NCBI GenBank assembly: GCA_033063855.1
Contig: CP093830.1
Span: forward strand, 17,484,854-17,548,853
Source: Smittia aterrima
Lineage: Eukaryota; Arthropoda; Insecta; Diptera; Chironomidae
Direction of reading: 5' to 3'
Length of the DNA: 64,000 bases
Part shown: piece after piece, positions 42,993 through 56,900 of the stretch
Numbering within the stretch: position 1 is the first letter of the stretch
Layout: each line of letters begins with the position of its first letter
Notes under the pieces: model-generated
The model's input: only the letters and a program-made list of their open reading frames with translations
Told to the model about the DNA's origin: nothing
The model's database searches: none
Translations under genes and position numbers: made by a program

Positions 42993-45900
42993 ATGAGTAC
43001 GGACGAAAGTGAACAGTCGATAAAAGCAGTTAGCGATAATATTGAAACATCATCTGCGACAGTAACGACAGTTGGATTGGAAGAGAAAGACGATAAAGCG
43101 GGTAATAAAACGTTTTAATATTTTCATTGAATCTTATTACACTTCGAAGCAATTAAATCAATAAAGTTCATGAGCTTGGGAACTCGCGTAGCTTTTATTT
43201 ATTAAGTCGTCTCAAGGAATGTTTCATTAGAAAAGAAAAATGTTTTGCATCCCACGTTCTCAGTATTCTTTTCTTCAACAATAAAAGGTCGTCGCAGGGA
43301 AAATTTAAATTATTTGTTCGCCGCAGAAACGAAGGAAGTAAATTTCTCGGATAAATTTTTAACAACAAATCCTCTCGAGGGTGCTTGAGGTCGAGGAGCT
43401 TTTTCCTTCTTGAAGCACGTTGTCGATGAATAATTCTAAACGATCCCGACATGGAAGTCATAAAACATTAGAGATTTCAACTTGGAGCTTGATTTGTGTT
43501 CTAATTTAATTCTTAGATGAATCAACGATGAAACTCGATATCACAACGACGGAAACGTCAACAGGAAGCAGTCGAATGACGATACCTGAGTCAGCTTCCG
43601 ACTTTCATCAATGGCTGCAAAGTATGTTGGCTGTTGCACGTTTGCCAGGTGGACTGCCAATCGAGTTTCGAAGAAAGGTGCTTTATTAAATGAAAACGTT
43701 TAATTAGTGACTTTTGTTTAATGAATTTTTTCCTTTTAAAGCTTTGGCTTGCTCTCGCTGAAAGATATTTAAAGAGGAGAAAAGTGGACTGGGAAATCGA
43801 GAAAGCGAAATGGCTGAGTGATAATTGGCGAGCTGATGACGAGGAGCTTGGGATTCAGATTGTGAAAGACTTACACAGAACCGGTCATTCTCTTCTCTCT
43901 GGAGCTTCAGGGCAACTCTATCAAGCGAAACTTAAAAAGATCCTATTGGGTTACACCCGATGGAACCCTGAGGTCGGCTATTGCCAAGGATTCAACATGC
44001 TCGGTGCAATCATCCTTCAAGTCATGGACAAAGATGAGGTCGATTCGATAAAAGTGATGATTTTCTTGATCGAAGGATTACTGCCGTAAGTCATATGGCG
44101 ATAATCTGGTCGTAAATTACTTTCGTTCATTACAGAAAAGGATATTTCTGTGGAGGGCTCATGGGGCTTCAAGCAGATATGGTATTTATCGGATTCCACC
44201 TTCCGAATTATTATGTCCAACGCCCTCTTCTATCTTTCTGATTGTAGGCTGTGTTTAGAGAACTTTTAGGATACAAATTACCGAAGCTAGCTAGGCATTT
44301 ACAAAAATTACAAAACTCAACGAACGAGCCGTCGTTTGAGCCGCCAATCATCAACGTCTTCACCATGCAGTGGTTTCTCACATTGTTTTGCAACTGTTTA
44401 CCGATGAGTTACGTGTTGAGAATATGGGATTTAATCATGATTGAAGGAAGCGACATCCTTCTCCGTACAGCGTTGTCGATATGGAAGCTAATGGAAGAGT
44501 GAGTTTCCTATTCGCCGGAAGCAAATGTTTATTATTCTCTCCTTCCGATTTCAGTCGAATTCTTCGAGAGGTTCGAACAGCTGACGATTTTTATTGTAAG
44601 ATGGGAACACTCTCCGCAGAGCTTTTGAATGGGACGTTAATAGACTCCAATCGACTTATTCACATGATAAGTACATTGGGCCCCATTAACGATCTCCATC
44701 AATTAAGACAAAAGCATCTGGCGGCTTCTTACAACGACCAAAAGCAATTGAAGTGAGTTATGAAGTGTTAAACCTTTTGTTGAATTGAATTAAATGTTTC
44801 GGTTTTCCAGAATGCTTTACACAAGTGCCGAATCCGACGAGTCTCGAATGGCAGTCGCTAATGCGTGGGCCACCAGACGAGGCTCACAACCTCGACTACA
44901 ATCAGATAGAGAAAAGATTGCGTTGGACATATCAATTCTCAAGAAGCAATATGATAAGTTGAGGGAGCGACAAAAGCAAGCGCATGTCATTCTATCGTCA
45001 GCAGTATCAAAGCAACATCGTCAAAAAAGTTCTCCAGGTCCGTCGCAAGTCAATAAGTTGTTGGTTGGCAAGAATGCGATTGTATCCAAGGGACGAAAAG
45101 GTCCTCCAAAAGGATCAATTCCACCGGTTCGCAATCAAAAACTTGTCAAGAGCTCCAAACCGCCTTCGATTCAAGTGCGGAACGATGAGACGATTCATTG
45201 GAACAGCACAGATGAGGCCAAGAAAAGAAGGAATAGCATGAGTTGGAAGGATTTGAATGCGGAGAAAAGAGCTGAGGAATTAAAAACTGTTTCAAAGTCT
45301 TCCAGTGCCTCATCGCTCGGAGGCAACAAGACAGACATGGCATCTCCTAAACGAAGAAGTGATTCATCGTCTTATAGTGAAGACAGCGATTGCGAGTCGA
45401 GTCCAAGTACGAGCCTATGTGACGATGATATCACTTCATCGTTAGAAGCTAGTCCAATGAAGAAGAAGCGTCATAAAGATTTTCTGCCTTTGGACGTGAC
45501 GAAGAAAACTTCAAACATGAAAACAATTGAAGAGATTTCGCCAGTCGCGCCCGAGATAAAAGTCTGCCCTGAGATCGCCCTCATTTGTCCCGACGGCGAA
45601 ACGAAACCGCTATCTCCGATAACAAATTTTTATCTCGATTTGAATTCGAGCAATGACATAACGAGCACGAGTCAATTGTCTCCAATGCCAGATATCTCAT
45701 CTTACTTCACCGCCATCAGTCCAATCCAGACGCCCTGCGACTTTTTTGAGTTTCCTGACTTTAGCAGTTTCATTTTGAATACTGGCGAACGATTTCAAGA
45801 GTCGGAGAGATTTCAGGAGACGGAAAGTTTTCGTGTTAGCGACGACGGCGTAACTAATGAATTTTTCGAGAGAGTCTTCGAGGAAAACAACGCAGCTTTT

Positions 45901-48528
45901 CCAGTATCGCCTGAGAACAATGTGGCCATGACAAAATCTTATTCCCCTTCCATTCTCCCAACTTCCGAGATTAAAGACTCGCCAAAGTACATTAAACAAA
46001 AATCGTTATCGATGGATGAACAAACTCAGGAGAAAGAAGAAGTTATCGCAATCAACCGATCATTTTCCGACGGCACAATCATGAACGTTGACGTAAAGTG
46101 TGATGGATTTCAGAAAATCATTGCGGAGAATTCGAAAATTTTGAACAAGCTTATAACTCGACCGAACGAGCCGAGCCAATCTCAACCGAATGAGAATAAT
46201 TATGCGAAATTAAATATTGAGCCGGCAATTATGGAAGAGACGAAATCTCCGGGAAATTCGTCGGATGCCGAGGATGAAATTGCGGCAATTGACAAGGTCG
46301 ACGAAGCCGATGATATTAAAGAAGGAATTATGCTTTCGGACATTCAAGACCTAGCCAACATTGAATCGTATTTGCAGGAGCGAAACGAGTCGACCGATGC
46401 GTCATTCAACAACTGCAACACATACACAGATGAAAACGTCACCGAAAGAAATGAAAAATCGATACCCGACGAGAATGAAACGTTGGCAACACTCGCTTGC
46501 AGTCCGTTGGAAAACAAAACCAACTCGGATGCGGAAGGTGAAGGTTTAAGCGTAAAAGCTTTGACATTGAATAGTGAGAGGCCAAAAGTTGAAGCTCGCA
46601 GAGTCGAAGAGAAAAGCGAGTCTCCGAAATTCAACGAGATACAGTTGATGGTAACAAAGTTAAAAGAGGAAATGGAAAGTCAATTGAAAAGTTGTGGACC
46701 TGAAATTGATGAAGAAAAAGTTATTGAAACGATTATTGATGAAAAGAAAATTGAACCAAAGATTGATGAGAAACCAATTGCGAAAGAAGATAAAAGTGAA
46801 GAGAAATGTTTAAAAGATGAGAAGGTTACGGTTGATAATGCGGATAAAGTTATAAAGCTCCCAGAAGTATCAATAACTGTGACGTCGACTGAAAGTGACT
46901 CTAAACCAAACGAATCAATTGTTAACGATAAGCCAAAAGCTGAAGCTTCTGTCAAAGCAATCGGATTAGAAGGCGAAACCTTGCAAAGCTCGGGCAAGGA
47001 AAGCATCGCATGTGATGACCTTGAAAAAGTAGCGAGCGACTCTATGCAAAAAATCGATAAGAGTGATTCTGATGTGATTCTTGAGAAACTAAATACGCAG
47101 TTGGAACATTGCCAAAAGCCTCTAGCGAAAGAAATCCTGACTGAGAGTCATAAAAATATCAAAGTGGATGATAGTAAAGTGGATGAGAAAGCAACCGAGG
47201 CAGTAAAAAATGATATTGAGTCGAAGGATAATTCAGTTAAAGACGAGTCGCGTAATAAGTCAGTTGACGAAGTGAAAGTTGAGCCAAAAAAAGTTGAACC
47301 AAAGAAAGACTCAAAGGAAATTCTTGATAAGCTCAACATGGAGCTCGAGCGTTTGGAGAAGTCTCGACGATCTGGCGAACCGAAAGGTCGTTCGACTTAT
47401 GAAACGTCTGCTGTGATGGAACTTGCTACGTTGATCAAAGAACGTGAACTTGAGAAATTGTCAGAAGCCAAGCAATTGATGAAGACTCAAAAGGATGTCG
47501 AATTCGATTTGAGTCCAGCGAGAGAACCACGTTCACGAAGTTCGCCGAGAATTAGTTCTCCCGACGCAAAGAAGCCAAATTATTTCTATGATCACGAACC
47601 AAGAAACGAAACACGTCGTCGAGATGTCAATACTCTTGAAACTGAGCAGCGGATGAGACGACCGTTTAAGTCAAGCCCATCGAGCAGTTTATCGTCATCA
47701 CCAAGCAATATTTCAAACACTTTATCGTCCATTCAAAATACCATTAAAATCCTCGACTCGGCTTGTCAGAAAACAGATTTAGTTAATAACAAGAGTAATT
47801 ACGATAAAGCCATGGAAAGTGTCGAAAAGATTTGTGACACGGACAGGGATTGGAGAAGTTACAAGAACAAAACAACTCGATACGAATCTCCGACGTTTAA
47901 AATCGATGAAATCGGCTCTGATCAGCCAAAGCGACGAACGTTTATCGACGATGAGAGAATTGTTGACAAAACGTTTGATTTATCACCCCGCAGCCCTCGC
48001 AGGCCATTATACGACTTTGATCCTGTTGAGTTTATATTTAAAAGCTCGAGAGACGTGTCGCCTGTAAGAACTCCATCGAGATCGCCTTCGAGGTTTACAG
48101 CCAAAACTCCTGATATCGATCCAAATTACGTTGCAAAGCTTCGATACTTGTCAACGGAAGAATATATCGCCGGTCGGAAATCCCCGTTGGGCGGAAGTCG
48201 AGAGAATTTATCTGTAAAATTTCGAATCGATCGCTCTCCCACGTCACCTGTTTTATCATCACACTTCTCGAGATCACCTCGGTCACCATCTCATAGTTCA
48301 ACACTTCTTAGATTCCCTCCGAGTGACGCGCGAAGTTCAAAGTCTGCAGAGAACTCACCATCTCGCTACTCAGGCGAACGTGTCGAAAGCAATTACAAAT
48401 ACAACTCAGCCAGCGGCACGATTGATTCGAAGGCCGACAGCATGAGCAACCTAAGTTATAAGCCAAATAAAAAATATGATTACGATTGGGAGACGCCTTC
48501 TTGCAAGAAAAAATATGATTTCTATTGA
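42993..48528 (+). CDS. TBC1D30-like Rab GTPase-activating protein
   Basis: This is a TBC-domain Rab GAP. Seven exons (42993-43101, 43517-43677, 43742-44085, 44136-44181, 44248-44498, 44555-44752, 44811-48528) keep frame, giving 1608 residues. The TBC domain (about 84-300) opens with LPGGLPIEFRRKLWLALAER. Both catalytic fingers are present: Arg136 in IVKDLHRTG and Gln172 in VGYCQGFN. TNEPSFEPPIINVFTMQWFL and CLPMSYVLRIWDLIMIEGSD follow, the pattern of TBC1D30. A short helical region with REKIALDISILKKQYDKLRERQ matches the TBC1D30 post-TBC block. The final exon is about 1200 residues of disordered Ser/Glu/Lys-rich sequence, including the related helices ILEKLNTQLEHCQK and ILDKLNMELERLEK. It is longer than the human protein (about 920). 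Human TBC1D30 has been linked to cilium formation, which fits its head-to-head ciliary neighbour. Confidence 0.9.
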
Positions 48529-49645
48529 AATTGATGTGATATATAGAGAATAACAAAACAATTTACTCCTACAATCCTTGAATTATTGTTGACGCAAGAC
48601 AGAACATCAAAAAAGTTTTTCTCGCTTGCACACTCTCCTTATCTAAGTGCTTCAGCTTTCGATTCCTTATCCTTATAAATCTTTCTCATATCAGTGTGGA
48701 CGGAGGAGATAAGATAAATTGAACGGAATAGGCTTTCCACGAAGCTTTACAGTTTGAACAAGAAAAATCGAAATTGGTTTTGCTATCGAAGACTTTTCCG
48801 ACGAAACGTTATAAATAGAAATCTTCTTCATCTCGGAAGAAATAAATTATTGAAATAGAAGCTTTCAGAATTAATGAAGTTTCATAACGCGGTTTGTTGA
48901 TAGATGGCTGACCATGAAAAGCTTTTGAAAGCACGAGACTCAGAATGAAGATCTCATTTGAATATTCTAAAGTTTTAAAAGCTTTTAAAAGCTCGAATTA
49001 AGCTTTTGAATGGTCAGCCTTTGAATTCAAAATTTCATCTCCGCAATCTTTCTCTCTCTAAATATTAAATGAGTTAAACACGATTCTAGTTAGCGGCGAA
49101 ATTTCCATTACAAATCTGTGGGAACGAGTCAACCTAGCGAATTAATTTATGAAAAAGCCTAACAAGTATTAAATGTCTATTCACTTTGAGGGTAAACTTG
49201 TTGAAACAAAAAAGAGTGCGAGTAATTAGTGTTGATTGTTGTTGGAATCGTATTGTTTATCGCAATATGGAAGTAGTCTAACTAAAGAAGAAGAAATAAA
49301 TGACGATATAAGAAAAAATTCAGATTCGATTAATTAATTACTGAATTTAATTACAAAGTTGAATGTATATTTTAATTATATTGCCACCTCAAAGTTTCAA
49401 GGTGTTTATGGTCAATTACTCACATTACTTTTATTTTTAGATGGTCTAGGTTGAGAGGTGTATTGAAAGGTACTCTCTGACGTCAAAACAAAATATTTCT
49501 TTGGTCCAACGTTCAGAGATTGTGCGTACCGGTTTGAGAAATTAGGTTTTTGTTTATCTCTAGCGAAGCTTCGTGATTTTCGCTCATTCGCTCTTTCAGT
49601 TTCATTTTAACACCAACCGAGTTCAGTCGCATTTCGTGCTTCATT
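48529..49645. other. Spacer between TBC1D30-like gene and SDR gene
   Basis: No gene is seen. A 19 bp inverted repeat (48906-48924 and 49001-49019, GGCTGACCAT...) encloses AGCTTTT-rich palindromes and could form a hairpin. A perfect CRE palindrome TGACGTCA is at 49479-49486, and an arthropod initiator-like TCAGTC at 49623 sits just 23 bp before the SDR start codon. Confidence 0.5.
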
Positions 49646-50869
49646 ATGGAGAATTTCGATAATTACGAAAACGAAAATTATCAATCAGCTTCGCAATTGC
49701 ATTACTCTACAAGTGATCACCTCACTTTCTTGTGGAATTTTGTTGTTCTTAACTTCCAAGCGACTGTACTCCTCATATTTGAGTTGATTGTCAATTTCTT
49801 CAAACTCTTCGTTCCTGATAAGCCAAAAGATATTTCCGGACAGTTAGCTCTCGTGACAGGTAAAACGAGTTTTTGTTTTCGGCGAAAGTGAGTGTTTGTT
49901 ATAAAAGAGTCATCAACAGGTGGAGCAAATGGATTAGGCAAAGCAATTGCAATGCGACTCGCAAAAGAAAAATGTAACATCGTGATAGCAGACTTGAATT
50001 TCAATGAAGCTCAACAGACCGCGACCGAAATCGCTGAGAAATTTAATGTCAAGACTTCAGCTTTCAAGGTCGACGTCTCAGACTATCAAGCCATACAGAA
50101 GCTGAAAGCCGACATCGAGAGCTCTATGGGCTTCGTTGAGATCTTGGTAAATAACGCAGGAATCCTAAGCGCGATATCTCTTCGCGAAGGTGAACCTTCC
50201 AGCATACAGAAGGTTATCGACGTCAATTTGACGTCACATTTTTGGGTAATTTTTTTTTATCTTGATGATGAAGACTTCATCATGAAGTGTACATAGACAG
50301 TCACTAATAAGATAATCATACAGACAATCCGAACATTCCTTGAGCAAATGATCAAGCAGAAGCGTGGACACATAGTCGCTATAGCATCTCTTGGCGGTAA
50401 AATTACGTTTCCTCTTGGATGTGTGTACTGCGCAACGAAGTTTGGAGTGCGTGGCTTTATGGGAGCTCTTTACGATGAACTTTGCCTTGATGGAACCGAC
50501 GAATTTGTTAAAACCACAACAGTCTTCCCGTCATTCATCAATACAAGAAAAGAGCTAAGCGATCTTCTCGACCAAACAAAAGAAATGAGCCCTCGATTGA
50601 CGCCGGAATATGTTGCCAAAGCAATTGTTGAAGGAATGAAACGAGATGTGTTAGATGTGACTGTGCCACGAGCAGTGAATATTCTTCAACTAGTAATCAG
50701 GTAATTTTCATTGAAATAATCTCGCTATCCTCTAGTTGAGGTTTGAAACGAGATTTTAATTTACTTGACGACATTGATTGAACGATTTCTTTTCAGTTTA
50801 CTTCCACAAAGAACGCACAAGTTCGTTAAGCAGAAAGCAGTTCCTGTCGCTCATTTGAAAAAGTTCTAA
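49646..50869 (+). CDS. Membrane-anchored short-chain dehydrogenase (SDR16C-like)
   Basis: This is a classical short-chain dehydrogenase/reductase, resembling the retinol dehydrogenase 10 / epidermal retinol dehydrogenase 2 / 17-beta-HSD11 group. Four exons (49646-49859, 49920-50245, 50324-50700, 50797-50869) give 329 residues. A hydrophobic N-terminal segment at about 27-55 (FVVLNFQATVLLIFELIVNF) suggests anchoring in the endoplasmic reticulum or lipid droplets. Motifs are complete: TGGANGLG (71-78) for dinucleotide binding, Asp in IVIADLN implying NAD preference, NNAG, catalytic Ser202 (IASLGG), Tyr215 and Lys219 (YCATK). The substrate is unknown; a retinoid or lipid alcohol is a guess from the group. 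It is convergent with UTP20, 91 bp between stops, and its AATAAA (50947-50952) is only 8 bp from the UTP20 stop codon. Confidence 0.9.
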
Positions 50870-50901
50870 AGTTTAAAAGGTGCTAAATAATTTTTCAAAA
50901 C

Positions 50902-50952
50902 TTTATTTCATTCGTTAATGTTCAGTTTCTAATAACAAGGTTGTGTAATAAA
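50902..50952. terminator. Overlapping polyadenylation signals, SDR / UTP20
   Basis: AATAAA for the SDR gene lies at 50947-50952. TTTATT, the minus-strand AATAAA for UTP20, lies at 50902-50907. The mRNAs must overlap antisense. Confidence 0.55.
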
Positions 50953-50960
50953 ATTTAGTT

Positions 50961-53900
50961 TCATTCATAAGTATCATTGAGACCACTTTCAAAGACTCGT
51001 CGCTTCTTTCTTGGTAGAATAATTCCTTCTTGAATGTGCTCGCGTCGTCGTTTCTTCACGTCTTGCTTCTTCAGTTGCTTCATGATCGTTCTCGTTGCTG
51101 CTTTAGCTGGATTGTTGATTTTCTCTTGTGCGAGAGACTTTCTTCTGACAACTTTCTTGCGAAGCATCTTCGATTGCAATTCCAAACGAACTTTGTCGTA
51201 TTCTTGAAGTCCAATCTTATTTTTGATTTTACTTCCGACTTGACTTGCAACAACCTTAAGTTCTTCAATTCCATGTTCACCTTCAGCCATCTCACGCAGC
51301 ATTGGCGTCAAGAGAGAACTTGCAAGCTTAGCAAGTGTTTTCTCGTCGATAATTGTAAGTAGGAAGTTGAAATACTCGAAGATAGATTTTCTTAAGATAC
51401 ACGAAGATGGAGTTGTTGCGATTTCTGAGTGAATCGCATATCGAAGTCTTCGAAGGAGCCACATCAAATTGAAATCTTTCTTATCGTTAATCATTCCAGC
51501 GAAAGGGAGTTTCTTGATGATAATCGACACTTCATTAAGATTTTCCATGATCAGTTTGAGAACATCTTGATCGATATCAGATTTCAGCTGCACAACCATG
51601 TCGAACACAACTGCTCGGAACTGAAGCTTTGAATACAAAAACACGCGCGGTTTCTTTTCGACGCTCTCATCATCCAACAGAATTTTTTCTATAATTTCAA
51701 TGTCTAGCGACTTAATCATGAAGTTTATGATGCGAAGGGCACGTAGACGAACCCAAATGTGGTCGTGCGAAAGCAGATGATGTGCTTGGACTCCGATCTC
51801 GTCGACAATTGCGCAATGTACTTCTTCTTTCAACACAGATTCGCTAAACTCGAAGATTCGAATAATTGCGTTGAGCGTTTGAATTAAATGATGGTCTTCG
51901 ATAGTTTGTTGATCTCTCTCATCTTCGGCTTCATCTATCGATTCGTCTTCATCGTTTTCAAGACGAGGTCTTTTAATTCTAACAAACTTCCCTGGAGTAT
52001 CTTCATCTTCGTCGACGACAAAACTTGTGAATGATTGAAGAAGCAACGGCAGAACTATCGATATTCGTTTCTTGAATTCATCCTCTTCAGCATTGACGAA
52101 TCTTATTGCGAGCTGAGCAGCCATCTCACGATGAACGACTTTTTTGTCTTTCAACAAAAGCAAAACGACGTCGAAAAGCTGTTGGCGTGGATTGTTGTCC
52201 AATTGTTTAATCAACAGTTCAAGGATCTCTGCGATTTTTTCTCTACATTTTGGTGATTCGTCGTTTACGAGACGTGCCCCTAGAGACAAGAAGAATAATC
52301 CACTGAATTTTCGCAGCAACACCTGGATAAAGAGAAGAGAAAATAATTTAGCATAAATTTACTTTAAACATTTTCCAATGAGAGCTTACTTGAGGGAAAT
52401 GCTTGAACATTAATCCCATCATGAGGATTGCTGATTCTCTTCCACTGATTTCTTCGTAATTGAGTTGAGCGATGTAGAACTTGATTAGACTATCGATCTT
52501 TTTGCCTAATGGATATTCCATTAAGTAAGTTAAGATTATCGGCCTCGTTGCTGATCGTTTCTCATCAGACTCCGAGGTCACGCTGATCTCTGCGACTTTC
52601 TTCATGACTTCATGGATCTCATTGATCATAAGTTTCTTTTCAAGAATCGATTTGAGGAGAGTGAATGCTATTGTGTCTTTATCGAAGCTGTTCAAGTCCT
52701 GCTCGACATACAACAGCAAGGCTTTCAATTGATTCTCATTGACGACATAGTAATCGACTTGTCGCATAACTACGATGACACATTTGAAGGCACTTTTCAC
52801 GAGCAAGTAATGGTTGTCTTTCTTCGAGATCTGGTTTGTCGCGTACTTGTGAAGAATTCCAAAAACTTCCGAAACGATGTCGTTAACATTAATTTTCAAG
52901 TTTTCCAGATCCAGCTGATGATGCCACATGATAGCCAAGCACTTGACAGCCCAAGTGTTCACTTTAAGATAATTACTTTTGAGAGAGTCGCAGAGCATCG
53001 GAACAAGAGGATTTAAGAATGAATCGTCAGGGAATTTCTTTTTCTTCAGCAAAACATGAAGCATTTCCAGGCCGAACTCAACCAATACGTAAGAGTTTGT
53101 CTGCTTGTTCGTCTTCACATGTTTGTTTGCGACAGTTGCTCCTCTTCGCTTTGGTTCTTCTGCGATGATGAACGAGTCATTGACAATCTTTTTCGGTTTG
53201 TAGTCACGCTTTTTCTTCTCAGGCAACAAGTCAAAGATTGATTCAGAGACGGTTCCATGAACAAGGATCATAAGAGACTCGCTTGGAATCTTTTTGTTCG
53301 AAGTCAAACCAGCGACGATTCGTTGCAAACATTCTTGAATCTTAATGACGGTTTTCCTCGACTGTGTCTCAAGAAGCTGAGTCTTAAATGGCATAAGCAG
53401 ATCGAGCACACATTTCTCGCTAATAGCTGATGCGAGGATTCCGAGAGTTAAGAAGCTTTTCCGACTTGGCTTTGCTTCCGGCGTTCGTCTTCCGATTTTT
53501 CCAACATCATGTTCTTCACTTAGTTTCCCGAAAATGTCGTCAATGCAAATGTTGAGAACGGTATAGAGAATGTTGTCAGTTACATTTGAGTCGAACAATT
53601 GAACTTTGAGTACATCCATCAATGTATGAACTGCTACTGACAAGACATGAACTTGAAATCCTTTGCATAACATTCCCTTCAAGTTGTTGATGACAACTTC
53701 CAAGTAATTTGGTCCCAGAGTAATAAGAATATCTTTGAGAGTGTGTCTTGCTGCTGCCCGCACTTGTTTCAAAGACGATTTTAGGAACGAAGAAACTTTC
53801 AGCACAACTTGCGACAAATAATCGTTCAAGAACTTTGATGGAAGCTTTTGAAGGAGTTTGATTATTGGCAAAGCAATTGGAATCTTCTGCATGTCCGCCT

Positions 53901-56900
53901 TTTCTTTTTCTCTTCGCGTTTCTTTGTTGAGCTTATGCGAGTCTGTGGAAATTTCGGCAATTACACGAAAGAGCGAAGGAATTAAACGGCGTGTGAGACT
54001 TCTAATGACGCGTTGTGCTACGTTCTGACGCAAAACTGTAACGTCATTCAACGCTCTGTGTGTTTCTTCTTCATCAACTTCATTGTCTTCACCAGATTCG
54101 CTTTCATCATCCTCATCTTCATCATCCTTTTCTTCTATCATGTCAGTCACGATCAAACTTTTGTCAGCGCTACTCAGATCAAAATGGAATGAATCCAGAA
54201 TCGCTGGGATGAGCTTAATGAGCTGTTTTTGATAGCCAGTGTCACTTCTCAGTCTTCTGATGTAGAACTTTAAAACGAACTCGTAATTGTTCCAAGGCAA
54301 AAACTTACAAACTGTTGCTATAAATTCAATTGCTGCTTCAACTACTTTTGATTTTTTCTTGTACTCCTCTTGGCATAAGAACATTTTGCCGATGGGGAAC
54401 AGAACTTCATTCAACGTTCTCAGATTGGGCACGCTCGTATAAGTTGCAGCGACTTCAACGAACTTCCTTAAGGCTTTCATGTGTCTAAACGTTTGTAAAT
54501 GCGTGATGTTGTCGAAGAAGTCGTGATCTCTGTTAGCGGCGTTCGTCAATGAATGAAGATCAGCCAATACCGGATGTGCCGTTGGATGTTCTCGAGCTAA
54601 TTCACCGAGAAGTTGAATCGTTTCAGTTCTTACTTTTGCTTCATCTCGGATTCGCTTCTGGATTAAGTTGAGAATTATTTTATCGACAAAGAAATCGAGC
54701 TGCTGCTTATCACCTTCGCATTGACGAATCATTTTCGAGCTGATTAGTTTTAAGAAATGACCCGAGTTATCACGCATCGCAAGATCCTTCTCGTGTTTCA
54801 GGAAGTAGAAGCAATGATAAATAACATTCACTGCAAGATCCATTGAAAGTGTTCCAGTGTTGATAATTTTCTCTAAACGATGGAAGACGCTAAGTCGTTT
54901 CTCGAAGTCAGGTTGTTCAATCCATCGACGATCGTAAGCATTCAAATCATTCACCATCGATTTCAGCTCAGCAGTTTCAGTTGTCATCAGTTGGTTGAAT
55001 ATTTTCACAAGAAATTTGCGATGATTGACTTCGTGGAGTTGCTCGAAAATTGGCGAGATCTGCTTCATGTAAGATGAAGGCTCAGGAACGACTTTAAGAA
55101 GATTTGACATTGTGGTCATCAGCTTCAGAATTCCTTCACTGTCTTGCTGATGCTCCATTGACTTTTTCAATGTCAAAGGAAAGAGAATATCGAGAAGAAT
55201 CTTCGAAGATTCAACATCAGTGACGAGCTCAGTAACGCGCGATAAAATCAAAAGATTTCGTTGATTCAAAACGTTTCCTTTCTTAAGACTCAGCGTATCC
55301 TTTAGTTTCATCAACACTTCTTGAATGAACGGTTCAACAAGTTTCGTTCCGTGGTTGATCGTCTCGATTACTTCATCGTTTGACGTCAATGTCAAGAGTC
55401 GCTCAAGAATGTCCATTATACAATCGGAGACGACGCTTGTAGTCAATTTGTTTGACAACAGCTCCACGATAGATTTCAATGCATAATTTCCACTTGAATT
55501 TGATTTCTCAAGTAGATTGTAATATCTTGGATTCTTCGACCACTCGACAAACAGTTTCATTAGCCCGCTGACGTTCTGTGTTGAGTTTTGATGGAACTCG
55601 TTCAACTGCTGCCAAATGAATATCTCGAACAAAACATTTGTCTCACATTCGCTCCATGGAAATTCATCGTAGTGCTCGAAGAAGTAAACAAGGCTTGTGA
55701 GACACGCTTGCTTCAGGTTCTTAAACATTGTTGTGTCACTGTTGACCGTGAAGCAGGAAATTGCAAGAATGTTTGAAAGAATTTTCCTTTGAAACTCGAC
55801 ACTGAATAATCCAGCGACATTGCGTTTAAGTAAATCAAGGAACTGCAACATTGATTGAAGCTCATTAACTTTGATGCTAATCTTTTTAGCATTGCTGATG
55901 TCTTCGATTGTGATTGACGATCCTGAGGTTAAGCCACTAATTTTTCCTACAGCAATGTCAACGAGCAAAGTCAATTCTTCCTCTTTCAAGTTGCTCATGA
56001 AACGAACAATGATTTCCTTCTTATTCTTGAATCCCTCTTGATCTTTTTTCGTTGCCTTGATTGTCATCTTTGAATACAGAATTGGCAACAACACTTTGAC
56101 GAATCCATCACGATGATCTTCACGAATTTTTTCGTTGAGCTTAAGACCAACAAGTTCTTGTCGGAATGTTTTTTCATTCAAGATGTTGTTGAGAAGTTCT
56201 TTGTAAGTCGTCACGCTTTCGTCTTTGTATTGTATTATGCAGTCGAGCGCGAGTTTCTGAACTTGGAAATTCCGATGAAATAGGAATTCATTGTAGAGCG
56301 CTCGTAAATCGTCTGTTCTAAAGACGCATTTAGGATTGTTGAGTTTTGTTAACACTTGAAGATGATTGATAAGAAGTTTCTGACGAGCTTTAGGAGCTTC
56401 CTTTTCATTTTCTTCATCATCGACACATCTGTACTCGGTGTCTAAGAAGCTCATGAAAAGCTCAACAATGTCGTGCTGTTTCGAGTCGTGTACACTTGAT
56501 TTAGAGTCACTCAGAACTTGCCAAAGCTTCACACGATAGTCAATGGGATCGTGCGATTTAGTGTTCAATGCAGCAAACTTTCCGAAACTCTCGTTGACGA
56601 ATTGGTTTTCAGTGATTTCTATGTCGCAGGTTAATTCCTTGGTTTCTTGACTGATTGATGAGAGCAATTGTTGTTTGAAAATCTCCCAGAAGTCATTCAG
56701 GTTCGATCCAATCATGTATGATTCCAAAACGTTCTTCGTTGGTTCCCATAAAAGTTGAAATTTCACGTTAAGAAATCCAAGACAGAACTTAATTGCATCT
56801 TCAACGTAAGGCGTCTCCTTGATATCGTGGAAATATGTTGAGTCGTATTCAAGCTTTTGTAAAAGCAGAATCTGATCGCGATAGTTTTGAATTGAAGGTG

